DNA from: Cymbomonas tetramitiformis
Lineage: Eukaryota > Chlorophyta > Pyramimonadophyceae > Pyramimonadales > Pyramimonadaceae
DNA length: 64,000 nt
Reading direction: 5' to 3'
Assembly (NCBI GenBank): GCA_001247695.2
Contig: LGRX02035299.1
Span: forward strand, 32,691-96,690
Made by a program: the position numbers and the translations under genes. Every line of letters begins with the position of its first letter. The first letter of the stretch is position 1. Under the pieces are notes generated by a model. The model did not search any database. It saw nothing but the letters and a program-made list of their open reading frames with translations, and was not told where the DNA came from. This document shows positions 11,367 through 23,600 of the stretch, piece by piece.

Positions 11367-12722
11367 AAACACTACGTTCTTTGCTAGGGCAAAGTCCTCA
11401 AAGTGCAAGTAGTCCCTCAGAGAGGCACGCAAGCGGTGCGCAGCTACTCCGGCAAACGACACAGCGCTGTCTCGAAAGCGGAGACACGCCCGCTCATCAG
11501 CAGAGCAGGATGATCGTCATGGTATAACTAGTGCGGGTCGCTATGCCACGGCATCGATCCAGAAGCATGGCTACCATTACCTTGTAACTTGCGTGGATGG
11601 GCTATCACGGCACATCATGCCGTTCGTAATGTGTTGGCATCGATGCTGAAGCAAGTGCTAAGTATTCGATCCAGCCTTTGTTATCGTGGCGGATCGCAAT
11701 CATCATGGGTATTCGCCTGAGTGGAAGCCTACCATCACGGTGCTCGACCAAGATGACGAGGCAGATATATCGTGATCGACCTGCGCCTTGTATTCCCTTG
11801 TTGTGCCTCCTATGCGAACCGCTGGGCTGCTCGGGAGCTGCTGCGGGCTGCGGCAGTACATGAGCGAGCCAAGAGGGCATTTGTACGGGCCAATCTGGCC
11901 CCACACTCTCGTGCCTTTTGCGATGGAGTCTTTTGGAGGTTCGGGGAAATCGGCGGGGACCTTCTTCGACAGTTGTGTAGAGCGCAGGCAAGACCGATTG
12001 TTTCAGGAGGAGGAGGATGCAACATGGAGCACGCGGATCGTTTCAACCTATTGGTTGCAGCGGATGATGGTTGCCCTAGACGGCTCGTAGGGCTACGGGT
12101 TTCCTTGCAGGCCTAGTCATGATTATCAGTATGGGTGCATCAGAAATTTGCATGATGTTGGTTTAGGTGACCGTTTCGGCGTTTGGATGGATTTGTTTGT
12201 TTGCTGTTGAGTGTGACATTTTAATTGTTAGATGAGGAACTTACAATAACGTTTCATCCAACTGAAAGTTGGCCAGAGAATCAATTATTCCACCACCTCA
12301 ACGGGAGTGAGTAGTGACAACACCCGATAAGTCGATTTACGCTATTTTTTTGACGTAGACCACGCCATCCAAACAATTTATAACCTTGATGCATGTGCAC
12401 CATGCGTTTACTACTACGAGTGCCCCAAATCCCATTTTTGGGCGAAAAATTGTCTTGGTCTAACTGCTTTACGCTAATGATCTATCTATCTACAGTAGTC
12501 TATACATCTATTGCTCTATCATCTATCGGTCTATCTATCGATTCATCTTTCGGGAAATCTATTGATCGATCTTTCTACCCAACATTCTATTCCAATTCCC
12601 TTTGCTGTTTTCACAGCTTACTACAGTGTTTTCATAGGCAGCATGCAATCCCGCAATAAAAAACCCAAACATATATGCAGCCTCAGACCATCATGACTGT
12701 TTTGTCAGTCTTGCTCCAAATT
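11367..12722. other. no gene supported; degenerate CTAT-rich stretch
   Basis: Several open frames of 60-130 codons on both strands overlap one another and none is recognisable. From about 12478 to 12580 the sequence is a degenerate CTAT/CATC simple repeat. Some frames near 11560-11760 have protein-like stretches but cannot be assigned. Confidence 0.4.
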
Positions 12723-14657
12723 TTAGTGATCCGTGCCGTCTTCCAGCTCTTTGATCACAGCGTTCATTTTTTCCTTGGAAACCCAGAAATCTTGGTTTTT
12801 GCGGTACGGTTTATTGAACACCTTCAAAAAGAGCCTAGAAATCCTCTCCACGGAGCCCCGGAAGCCTGCACAGCCATCCCCGACCACCTTGCACACACAA
12901 CTTTGGACAACGCCATGCTTGTACGAGGTGCGCTCGCGCAGATTTCCCGAAAGTAGCGTCCGACGAGGTAGCGACAACATCTGAATCATGCATCCGAGTG
13001 ATCCAGCACTGCGCCCCACACCCAGGTACCGCAGTTTGACTGCGCAAGTGGTTTGCTGGCACTGGCGCAGTGGTTGGAGCTGGGCGAAGGGAGGTTGGCA
13101 AACCTTGAGCTGCCCATTCAGTGTCCTTCAGCTCTCGCAGCATTACTTGGCTGGGCGGGCTCCATGGACCAACTCCGCGGTCGGTGTTCGCCCTTACCCG
13201 TATGTGCAGCTCCGTTTCCTACACACCGGAGCCGCTTCCCCATCCCCGTTCATATGGCCTACACTGGCCACACGGGTTGCTGGATGACTGCAAGGCCGCT
13301 CCACACTCCTCTGCGACAGGCCTGCGCCCCTGTGGCAGGCCCCTTGGTGCAGCGCCCGGGAGATGCGCATGCATGCAGTAGCCGTGCGGGCCGGACTGCG
13401 GGCATGGGTGAACGGAGACCGCGGCGAGAGAGGCTGCGGCGAGGCCATGCTAGGCGGAGGTCTGAGGTGGGACAAGGATAGAGTGGAGTCACCTGATAAA
13501 GCTCGCGAAGGCTCGTCTTGGTGATGAGAAACACCTCCTCCATCCCTTCCTCCTGCAGTGAACACACGCACAGCTCAGTAGCCACACAGGATCCTGCAGA
13601 TACCGCATACCCAGTCCGAGGCCCGGGTGGGACATCTGCACATGCTATGCGCTCTGGTGGAGGCCTGGGGAGCGAGGAGAGTGGCCGGGCGCCTCAACCT
13701 GCAGGAGGCGAATCCTCGGTGGATCATCAAGCAGGGCACGCAGGTCCACCGAGTTGGTGTACTGCCCATAGTTGAAGTCCACATCGAAGCCATGCACCTG
13801 TGCTGCGCCCTCAGGACGGCCCGTTAGAGCGGCCCTCGGAGGCTTGGGGACTGCCCCCGAGCACATTAGCGGGATGCGACGATCAGAAGCGGAGCGGAAG
13901 GCACAGGGGGAGGAGTGAGGCGATGATGGGGATGAATTGGGACAGGGGAAAGGGGGGGCAGGAGGAGGAGGAGGAGGAGGAGGAGGACCTGAGTTCCATG
14001 CAACGCTGCTGGGAAGTGCCAGCACACTCTCACCGCGGTGCCTCCCTCCAGCTCCACCTTATGCACAGACTTGAGGGATACCTCTATGTCTACGGGGGCC
14101 TGCCCACGACCAAACCCCTCCCTTTCATTGCTCACATCTCATTGCTCATATTTCATGCAGAGTTGCCGCATCATCTGATGCCCGCTGCCGCCCCTTCCTC
14201 CGCCCACCTCCGCTCGCCTCCTGTCCGCCTGCAGTCTCGACATGTGCAGCCGGGAGCAGCCGGAAGGGATTCCAGGCATATCGGTCGCCCCACAGTGATG
14301 AATCCACTTCTCACACCCAATCACAGGCTCTGAAATTCTCACGCCCAATCACAGGCTCTGAAGCGTCGTCCCCCCGATTACCACGTTCGAGGCTCCCCCC
14401 TGATTGCAGGGTCGCAAGCTTGCCCCGGTCACAGGCACCTCGGAGGCACCAGGAGGGCCCCCCCCTGCAGGGCGCCCAGCCCCCCTAAGAAGGTGCGCGT
14501 AGTGGCAAGCAGTCACCTCAGAGAAGAGCTGCCGGCGCGCGAGCCTGACTTCGGCCGGGGCTGACACGGTCCTGGACAGCCGCCGCCCGGCCATCTTCGC
14601 CCTCTCGCCCGCGCCCGGCAACACCTCCGCAGCGGCGTGCGCAGCAGCCTGCGCGGC
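12723..14657 (-). CDS. giant gene, exons 36-40: unrecognised C-terminal tail
   Basis: Exon 36 (14517-14657) is AAQAAAHAAAEVLPG to ARRQLFSE, helical, perhaps a reduced HSP70 lid. Exon 37 (13989-14099) is APVDIEVSLKSVHKVELEGG to HGTQ. Exon 38 (13699-13797) is VHGFDVDFNYGQYTNSVDLR to IRLLQ. Exon 39 (13493-13552) is EEGMEEVFLITKTSLRELYQ. Exon 40 (12723-12980) is MLSLPRRTLLSGNLRERTSY to ELEDGTDH and TAA. All are phase 0 with GT-AG sites. Exons 37-38 look beta-rich and end the helical character. Exon 40 is basic. No family is recognised. Exons 37-40 could belong to a separate small gene, but no start signal separates them. Confidence 0.55.
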
Positions 14658-17600
14658 CTGTTGCCCCCGCGTTCCCACTCTGTTTCAGCTTAGTTCAGGG
14701 TGTCAAGGGGGGCATGCAATCGGGGCCGAGGAGCACAGATCCAGCTGCGCGGCCGCGATGTGCGAGGGCTCCCCACCTGCTGGCCGGCGACGGTGGCGCG
14801 CCGGAACCACCGCGAGTCGATCTGCTCCGCGCCAGAGATCACGTCCAGCTCCAGCACGCCGTTCTCGTCCAGTTTCCACAGCAGGCGCAACCGCGCCTTA
14901 CTCCGCCCGCCCCCGCTACCTGACTCCGCCACCCTCCACGTCCACATATCCCAGGGACGTGTTGGAGTCCACGTTGCCGGAGAGCCCCTCGAACACCTGG
15001 AGCCGGACCGCAGCAGCAGCGGACGCCGCGCCTCCTGCGACGGGCGCAGCCGAAGCGGCACCCATGGAGCTGCTGTCGCGCCGCGCCGCCGTCTGCTCCC
15101 CCTGAACGGGGGATGACTGGGACCCCTGGTTGGGGGGCGATGGAAGTGTGCCCAGTTCGACCTCCATCTCCGCCTGCGCCTCCCCATCCGCCAGGCTGTC
15201 AGTGCACCGTCATCATCTCCGCTGAAACTCGCACCCCGTCCACCGCCGCGTCCCCGCATGATTGGCGGCGCTGGGCGGCGCCTGAGCGTCCTCGAGCGCC
15301 TCCGCGCAGCCGCCCTCTAACAGCTTGACGAGCCGGGGCCGCGGCGACGAGCCCTCCCTGTGCGAGGAGAAGACCTGCACGCACGCGGTCAGGGGTCTGC
15401 CGCGGGTCTTCATGCGGCCCTCAGGGATGTAGGCTTTTGGCGCCTCTTCCCGAGGTCTGTGGGCGCCTCCGAGGAAGCTTCCGGGGCTTGCCGCATGCTG
15501 CCTGCAGCCTTCAGGCGCCACAAGCGCAGGCGCGCGCGGCACGGGCAAGGGACGCACCGTCGCCGGGATAGCGGTGAAGCGCGGGAACACGTGGCGGAAG
15601 CCCACGGAGGTGCTGGGGAAGTGCGTGGTGTGGAAGCCTGGATGCTCCCCATGGGTCAGCACCGCCAGCCCGACGTCCTGAGGGATGACATCCACGAGCT
15701 CTATCTGCGGCACGCAGTCCGTCTGGCGCTTGGTGTAGCTATCGTTGAGCATTGCCCCGAGGATCGCCGCTCCGCGCGCCACCGCCTCATCTGCGGCCGC
15801 CCGCCACTCCGAGCTTCAGGCGAGGCGCAGGTGGCCAAGCCCGTGTCACGTTGCGCCGGGAGCTCAAAGCCTACATTCCTCCATTCTATGCAGCCAAGAC
15901 GAAGGCGGTGAGATGACTCTCAGTTGTGTACCATCCAAGGCAGCTTCCTGCTGCGGCGTGCCTCGCGTGCGTATGCAACAACTCCTCAGTCGCGGACACG
16001 GCACAGCTTGAGGTTTCCTGACGGAGAGCTCAAGCTTCGCGCAAGTGCGCTGCTGGGGTTCGGACAAGTCAGCGCGACAGAGCGGACAAGGCACAATAAG
16101 CCGCCGCGAGACACATCAATATATGTCATCATGCTGAGAGCGTCGAGCATGTTTGTTGGAAACTCATTTGCAGTTGACTTGAGACTGTGTCATGCGTGCG
16201 GTGCGCCACGTGGGATGACAACTGCCCGCACCGGCATCTAAGGTTTCAAGAGGAGGTGCCCCGAACACAGCGGCCAGGTCCTGCTTAATGCGAGGCATCT
16301 GGGAGCTTCCACCTGGGAACCGCGCATGCCCCCCTTGCGCCTCACTTCGCATTTCCACCCACCTCCCTTCAGGGTCCGCCCCTTCCCTTCACCGCACCCA
16401 AAAGGCCCACAAGGCGCCGCTCCGGCCAAAGCAGTGCTCCCCGCTCTACCGCTGCTCCCACGAATGTGGAGGCTAAGAGCAGGGGACAGCCGACAGAAGA
16501 CGCTCGGAGGAGGGCGGGTGCCCACCGACGAGAAGGACAGCGTTCACATCGCTCGGCTCAAGGTGCGCTTCCTGCGCCGCCCTCGCCCCCCAGCCCGCGC
16601 GGCGTCTCACAGACAAGCTCCCTGCGCGCTCCGAGCAGCGTCCGCTGCGACGGGCGCCACATTCCCATGCCTCCACCTCTGCTTGGAACCCTGCTTGGCC
16701 GCCCGCTCAGTGCACGCCTCGTGCGTGCCTGGCGCGCTGCCACCTGCGCGGGTCCTGGCAGCCGCCCTCGGCGCGTCTACCCTGGATATGCAAAGGAGCG
16801 CTAAGAGAGGAGCGGTCGCAGCAGACGGCGTGCGCGCCCAACAGGTGGACCGCACGATTCGAGAGCGGGTGACAGCGAATACCTGCAGGAGCTCCGCCAC
16901 GAGCTTGACTGTTCGACGGAATAAATGCGCGCACTGAGTGGCCCCCCATCAACCCCCCACCCCAACCTGTCAACGCCCCCTGGAATCTGTTGCCTAGGAA
17001 TGGACGGCGCGGCTGTGGACGGCGCGGCTGAGGAAGCGGGGACTCAGAAGGAAAGCAGCAGCAGCGGCCGTCACCATTTGCTCGAAGGCGTCGCGTGTCA
17101 GCTCGAAGCGCTCCTCCAGGTCCACGGGGTACACACTCACTGAAGTGTGCTCCTGCGCCTAGCCCCCCCAAACGCTCTCACGCAATGGGCACCCTCAACA
17201 TTTGCCGGGCGGGTTGGGGATATGCCCCAAGAGGCTCACGCGCCCCCTCGACAATAGGTTAAAAGGGCTGACCCAAGCTTGTTGAGGCGGAGAGGTAAAA
17301 GGTCAACAGTGAAACAACGGATGGGACAGGATGACAAACGTATGGATCAGGAAAATCGTAATAACGCCCTACAGCCGCCGGCCCCTGAAAGATGCGGACC
17401 CAGCACCTGCTCGGAGAGGGCGTGCTTGGCCCTCTTGGCAGCCTCAAGAAGGTAGGGGGTGGCGTGCGGGGGCAAGCCCTCCTCGCCCCCCTTCCGCTCG
17501 GAGCACCACGCCAGCATCGCACTCAGCACCACCTGCGGGAGCTCCTCCCAAGCGCCGGGCGTCATCCACAGCACAGCGGGGAGTCACGCCAGCTGCTGAC

Positions 17601-20600
17601 GAGAGACGCCCTCGTGCTGGCGCCGTCGCGTGCTTATGCTTGCCTAGCCTCGGGCTGGTCGTGGGGCAACCAAACCCTAATTAAAACCTAATCAAACCCT
17701 AATTAATCCCTCATAAAAGCTTTCACACAACCCTTGAGGTTGAACACTTCCTTGAGGCCGCAATCAGCACCTCTGCCTGAGAATGGTCCGCTAAACCCTT
17801 CAGAGCATCCCGGACGTTCGCCGGGGCCACGAGCACGGGCGGGCCGCGTGCCTCAAACGCACGGGCGGGTAGATCTTCTGAGCAGCATCGAGCACAACCG
17901 ATCCAAATTCTGATTGGGCGCTTTCTTCCACCGCGGCACCCGCCATACACATCGACGGACTTTGCGAGATCGCGACTGCGGGGCGAAGGACAGGCCGGAC
18001 GCGCCGCCTCACCAAAGTCCTGCCCTTGCAGCTGATGGGGCAGGGGGGTGGCTTGGGCAGCCCGCCTGCGCAGGGCTCTGCCCGGTCAGATGAGGGGGTG
18101 GGGGATGTGTCTGACGGCCCACCTGATCGAAGTCCTGCCCACCCAGCTGCCCGTCTCCATTCACAGCTTTGACCTGTATTTCAGCTGGGCAACAAAAGGT
18201 GGACCGCTCGTCAGGGCCATGCTCTCCGCGGCCTCCGACCAGCGCCCCCAGCACAGGGGGGCCTAGGAAAGAACCTCTCCAAAAGCTGAGTGCCCCACAT
18301 TGTGATCTGGGTCCTGGGACGTGGTCGCACTGGCTGGAGGCACCTCGGCAGCCAATCAGCGCGCTGTCACGCATCGCCCGTGGGGCCAAAGCGGAGGGCT
18401 GCGAAATGCGGTGGAGAAGCGGAGAAGCGCGCCGCAGCCGATAGCCTCCGCAGTGCACCGAGTGATCACGCGATCCAAGAATTATAACCGCTAAAATTCT
18501 AAGAATACTGAAAAAAAACTTTTCCCTCGCTCAAATTGACGAAAAACCGCTTTTTTTTCTCCTAAAGAAAGGAGAGCCGTTGCCTCACGTGCGTGCCAGG
18601 CGAGGGGCCGGGCCGGGCACCATGGTGCTGGTCCACGAACACGAGGGTGACATCAGTGGTGCCGCCGCCCATATCGAACACCACAAAGTAGCCGTGAGCA
18701 GCCAGCGCAGAGGAAGGAGCCGCACCGCTGTCCACTGCACAGTGCACCCATCGCCCCCCACCCCCACCCCCTCATCTGAGCTTCCAATCAATGGCGTCTC
18801 AATGACATCAATCTCATCCCGAGGGTGGCACTGTTGATTGCTTCGGAAATATCGCACCGCGGACGCCTGCGATGTGCGGCATGCGGAAGGGCGTCATGGG
18901 AGCTGGTAGAGATGGGGCGGAGTGGGAAACGCGGCGCAGCGCCTTGCGAAGGGGCCGGGGAGATCCCAGGAGCAACCTGCCGGTGCCGGGAGAGCCCGGG
19001 AGCAACCTGCCGGTGCCTGGGAGAGCCCGGGAGCAACCTGCCGGTGCCTGGGAGGCCCGGAGAACCTGGACCTCCGATGCCGTGCCGGGAGAGCCTCCGT
19101 GCCAGGGAGACTGGAGCAACCTGCCGGTGCCGGGAGAGCCGGGAGCAACCTGCCGGTGCCGGGAGAGCCCGAGCAACCTGCCGGTGCCAGGAGACCCTGG
19201 AGCAACCTGCCGGTGCCAGGAGAGCCCAGGAGCAACCTGCCGGTGCCAGTGAGGAGCCTGGGAGCAACCTGCCGTGCCGGAAGAGCCCTGGAGCAACCTG
19301 CCGGTGCCGGGAGAGCCCGGGAGCAACCTGCCGGTGCCGGGGAGAGCCCGGGAGCAACCTGCCGGTGCCGGGAGAGCCCGGGAGCAACCTGCCGGTGATT
19401 CGCGCGCGTCCCGCTGCTGGAGCACACCATACGCCAGCGCCGCAGCGGTGGGCTCGGTGACGAGCTGGATCACCTGCGCCTCCACCCGCGAACAGGCCTC
19501 TCATCCCGGGACCTCCCCCCACTCCCATACCTTGATGGCATCCAACGGCTGAGCCCATACCTTGATGGCATCCAACGGCTGAGCTCACTGTTGAGACCAG
19601 GCAAGGCGGCGCGTTGCGATGGAAATGTTTCGTCCCCATGCATGGCATCGCACCCCCTTGCAAGATGGAAGGGAGGGGAGGGGGCGAGGCGGAACGAAGG
19701 GGAAGTGTCCAAAGAGAGGCTATTTCCGGAAGGGGGAAGGACACGGTGGGGGCAGCGTTGGACCCAGGGGGTGGGGACCCACCTGCAGGTTGGCCATCTG
19801 GGCGGCGTCGAGCGTGGCTTGGCGCTGCGCGTCGGTGAAATGCGCGGGCACGGCGATCACGGCGGACTGGGGCTCGTCGGCGGGCAGCCCGAGCTGCGAT
19901 GAGGCGAGCTCTGTCGCGTGGTCCAGCACAAACGCGGCCGCCTCCTCCGCGGTGACCCGCTCGGAGCGGATGCTGATGACGCAGCGGTCATCCTCCGCCT
20001 CCAGCACCTTGAATGGCCACGCGGCGGCCATCGTGGCGTGTGCCTGGAAGGCCGAGTAGGGCAGCCCCATGATGCGCTTGGTGTCAAACAGCCCCCCCTG
20101 AGGGTCGTCACGCATCAGCACCGCCGCCTCGTGCCCGACAGCCTCCACGCGCCCGTCACGGGAGATGTGCACCACGCTCGGGATGGTGCTCTCGTGGAAC
20201 CGGCTCTGGATCATGACGACGCGCTCGTGCAGCCCTGGGGCGGCGCGGTCAGCGTCATACACCGCTACGCAGGTGCGCGTCGTGCCCAGGTCGATGCCGA
20301 GGATATGCCGGCTGGCGCCTGCCTGTGAGGCACCGCCCACCTCCTCCCGGGGCGGTGTCCGCTCCCCAACCTCCCCGGAGTCGATCTCTCGCTGTCCCGC
20401 CGGCGCCTCCGCCGGCACGCCCGCGCCTGACGCAACGATTGGCTGTGACGAGTGCGGCGCCCCCTCCAGCGCGCCAGCGGCGGCGCTCATCTCTGCACGC
20501 AACTGCGCGATCAGCGCTTCCGCCGCCGCGAGCGCCGCGTCCTTGCGCGCCACCTCATCATCCAGGACCTCACCGGATGGGTCGGCCGCGCCCGCTGCGG

Positions 20601-23600
20601 TCCGGGCGTCCGCGCGGGGAGCAGGAGCGATGGCCGCTTCTGCCACAGGAGCCGGGGCCTGCTGCGCCGCCTGCCCCCGGGCCAGTGACAACTCTTCCAG
20701 CAGCGCCCTCTCCCGGGCCGCCCCGGCCTCCTTCTCCGCCTCGAGGGCATGCACCGCGGCCTCCTTCTCCTTCTCAGCCTTCAGAGCCTTCTTGGCCGCC
20801 TCCTTCTCGGCCTCGAGGGCTCTGCCGGCAGCCTCCTTCTCCGCCTGCAGGGCCTGAGCGGCGCACTCCGCGCGGGTGCGCTCCGCCGCCTCGCGCCTCG
20901 CGGTCTGCCGGAGCTCGTCGCCCTGGCGGCAGATCTCGCCCTGCGCGCGTGCCAGCAGCGCCTCCATGCGCCCAGGGCGTCCCTTCGTCTTCTCCGCCGC
21001 CTCTAGCTCCGTCCCCAGCTCCGCCTGCCTCAGCTCCGCCTGCGCGAGCCCGCTCGCCAGCCCCGCCGCCTCGGCCCGCACCGTCTCCAGCTCACGCGCC
21101 TGCTCCGCCAGCTTCACGGCGGCCTCCGCCGCAGCGCTTTGGGCCCTCCACTCAGCCTCCTCAAGCTCTGCAGCCAGAACCTCTCGCCTCCCCGCAGCAC
21201 CTGGCGCCTGTTGCCCGATCTGCTCTGGCGCCTCACTCGCCGCCTGGGAGCCTTCTGCGGGCAGCGGCTCGTCCGAGGGCGGGTCGCGGGTAGTTCCGAT
21301 TTCCGCAGTGGGCGTGGTGGAGGGGGGAGGGGCGGGGTTGCGGAGATGGGCATTGGTCCCCGCCGCGGCCTGGCGCAGCTCGGTACCGAGCTCCGCCACC
21401 TGGCGCTCCGCGGCCGCCAGCTCCTCGCGCAGCTCTTCGACCTGCGCCTCCGCGCCCATCCACTCCATCTGCTGCTCCTGCAGACGCGCCTCGAGCTGCG
21501 CCGCGCGTACCGCCACCGCGCTCTGCTCCGCGTGCATCGCGATCACCACCTGCGTCAACGCGCCCACCTGCGCCTCCTTGCCCGCCACCTGCTCCTCCAG
21601 TACCGCGCTTCGAGCCACGGCCTCCCTGACCTCCTTGCTGCTCGCCTCGGTGGACTCCCGGCCGCTGCCACCGCCGCTTCTCACCCTAGCCTTGGCGACC
21701 ACCTTACCCTGCTGCAGCCGGGCTTTTCCGCGCCGCAGAGCCCGCTCCAGCTTCTCCTGCAGCCCCCTCGCCTCCTCCTGGGCCGCCTGCGCCTCCGCCT
21801 GCGCGGCCTCTGCTCGCGCCTCCGCCTCCGCGGCCCCTACCCGTGCCGCTGCGGCAACCGCCTCCCCCCGCTCCCTCGCCGCTAACGCCTCCTCCAGGGC
21901 AGGGGCCGCCGCTCGATCCGCCACCTCTGCCGCACGGGGTGTTGTTGCGCGCGACCTGGGACCCCTCGGGGACCCCGGCCGCTGCTCCAGGCGCGCTCTG
22001 CCGCGCCGCAGGGCGCGGTCCTGCGCGGCGCAGAGCCCCTCACTCACCTTCTTCAGGGCCGCCGCCTCCGCCTCCGCCTCCGCCGAGCGCTCGATGGCGC
22101 CCGCCACCTGAGCCTCGAGCTCGCCCGCTGCAGCCTCCCAGTCGGCGCACTCCTCGCGCGCCTCCGCCAGCTGCTGCGTCGCACTGCGGCTCTCCGAGCG
22201 CGCCTCCACCAGCACCATCTGCGCCACAGCCCCACACGCTTACCACTCCGCCCAGGACCGATGCACATGGAGCGGCGCGCGGTGGGCAGCCATGCGTGTT
22301 ACTAGGCTACCAACCTTCGGGCTACCAAGGCGCAAAGCGTCAACGGTAAACGGGTTCTCTGCCGCGTCATGCACGGCTATACGAGGCCCGCGCGCGCTCT
22401 ACTCCCACCCAGCGTGATCCAGGGATCGGAAGTTGAGAGCTCGAGGCTGAAGGCACAATCCCTGGTCCTGACCCCTGGAGGGGATAGTTCCACATCTTTG
22501 CAGCATGCGGTCCCCTGCAGAAGATTAAGCGGCTAAGGAAGGGAGCGCATTGCTCGCATTGCTCAGCGCGGGGACCGTCGCACATTGATGAGATACGCCG
22601 GCGCGGTTCACCTCAACTCTCAGTCAGCTTTTGCATTTCCTAATACAGCTTCGGGATTGGCTGCACATGCTGCTTGATGCAATCGGCAAACGTCGCGCCT
22701 CATCAACGCTGCAACAGCCCCTCGTCGGATCGATGCTCCGACTGTGCTCGCTTGTGGTCGCACCTGCAGCTCCTCCACCTCCAGGCGGTGTGCCTCCCGA
22801 ATCTTTGCCAGTACCTCCTCCGCCCCCGCCATGTCCGCAACATCAAAAGCATCTGCAGGCGCGCTGCTCCCCACAGCGCCCGCCTCCCAGGGAGCTTCCC
22901 GGCCTGTGGCAGCCTCGGAGATGGAGGTGGCGACTGCGTCGTAAAACCGGGGCGTGCTCTGCTCGGAGGATGTCCCGAGGGCAGAGAGCTCGCGCTCGCG
23001 CACGAGGGCAACTTCAAGGTCGTCCCGCCGCACGAGGTCTCCCGCCAGCTTGCCGTACGCCGCGTCTGCGTCTGCCTCCGCCTCCCGCACCCGAGCCTCC
23101 AGGTCGCGTGCCCGCCTCAACGCCGTCTCCAGGCTCGCTGCGGCCAGCGCTGCAGCCTGCTCCGCCGCTTTCTGCGCTTCCTCCGCCTCCTCCCGGCCGC
23201 GCTCCAGGCTCCGCTCGCGCCGCGCAGCTGCCGCCTCCTCCACCTGCCTGCGCCCCTCCCGCTCCTGAGCTGTCGCCACCTCCGCCTGCAGCTGCAGCGC
23301 CATCGAGGCCCGCGCTTCCTGCGCCTGCCGCACCGCCGCCGCAGCGTCTCCCATCTGCACCTCCGACACCTCCACGCAGCTGGCCAGTTCCTCAATCCGC
23401 CTCTGCGCCGCCTCCAGCTCGCGTCGCTGCGCCTCCACCTGCGCCTCTGCCTCCTGCACTGCCACCTGGGCGGCTGCGCCCGCGTCTGAGACATCAGGTG
23501 CGGCGGATGGCGAAGGCCGCTGCATTGGATTGAGGGTCGGCGCCCCGGCGGAGCTGGCTCCCGCGCTGCCCGCCAAGTCCTCGCGCAGCTTCTTGTTCCT

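Noticed and set aside
11550..12120. Possible gene on either strand (several 60-128-codon frames)
   Set aside because: The frames overlap without one clear winner and none matches a family I recognise.
12835..13143. Minus-strand frame with MLRELKDTEWAAQ as an extra tail exon
   Set aside because: No donor/acceptor pair keeps phase with exons 39 and 40, which join directly.
17723..18015. Minus-strand frames (with VLDAAQKIYPPV or VRDALKGLADHSQ) as another HSP70 exon
   Set aside because: Exons 26 and 27 already join in phase with canonical HSP70 spacing, and these frames do not match the domain.
18825..19485. Overlapping open frames on both strands through the 30-bp repeat
   Set aside because: The unit is a multiple of three, so frames stay open by repetition. 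HSP70 spacing places the array in an intron.
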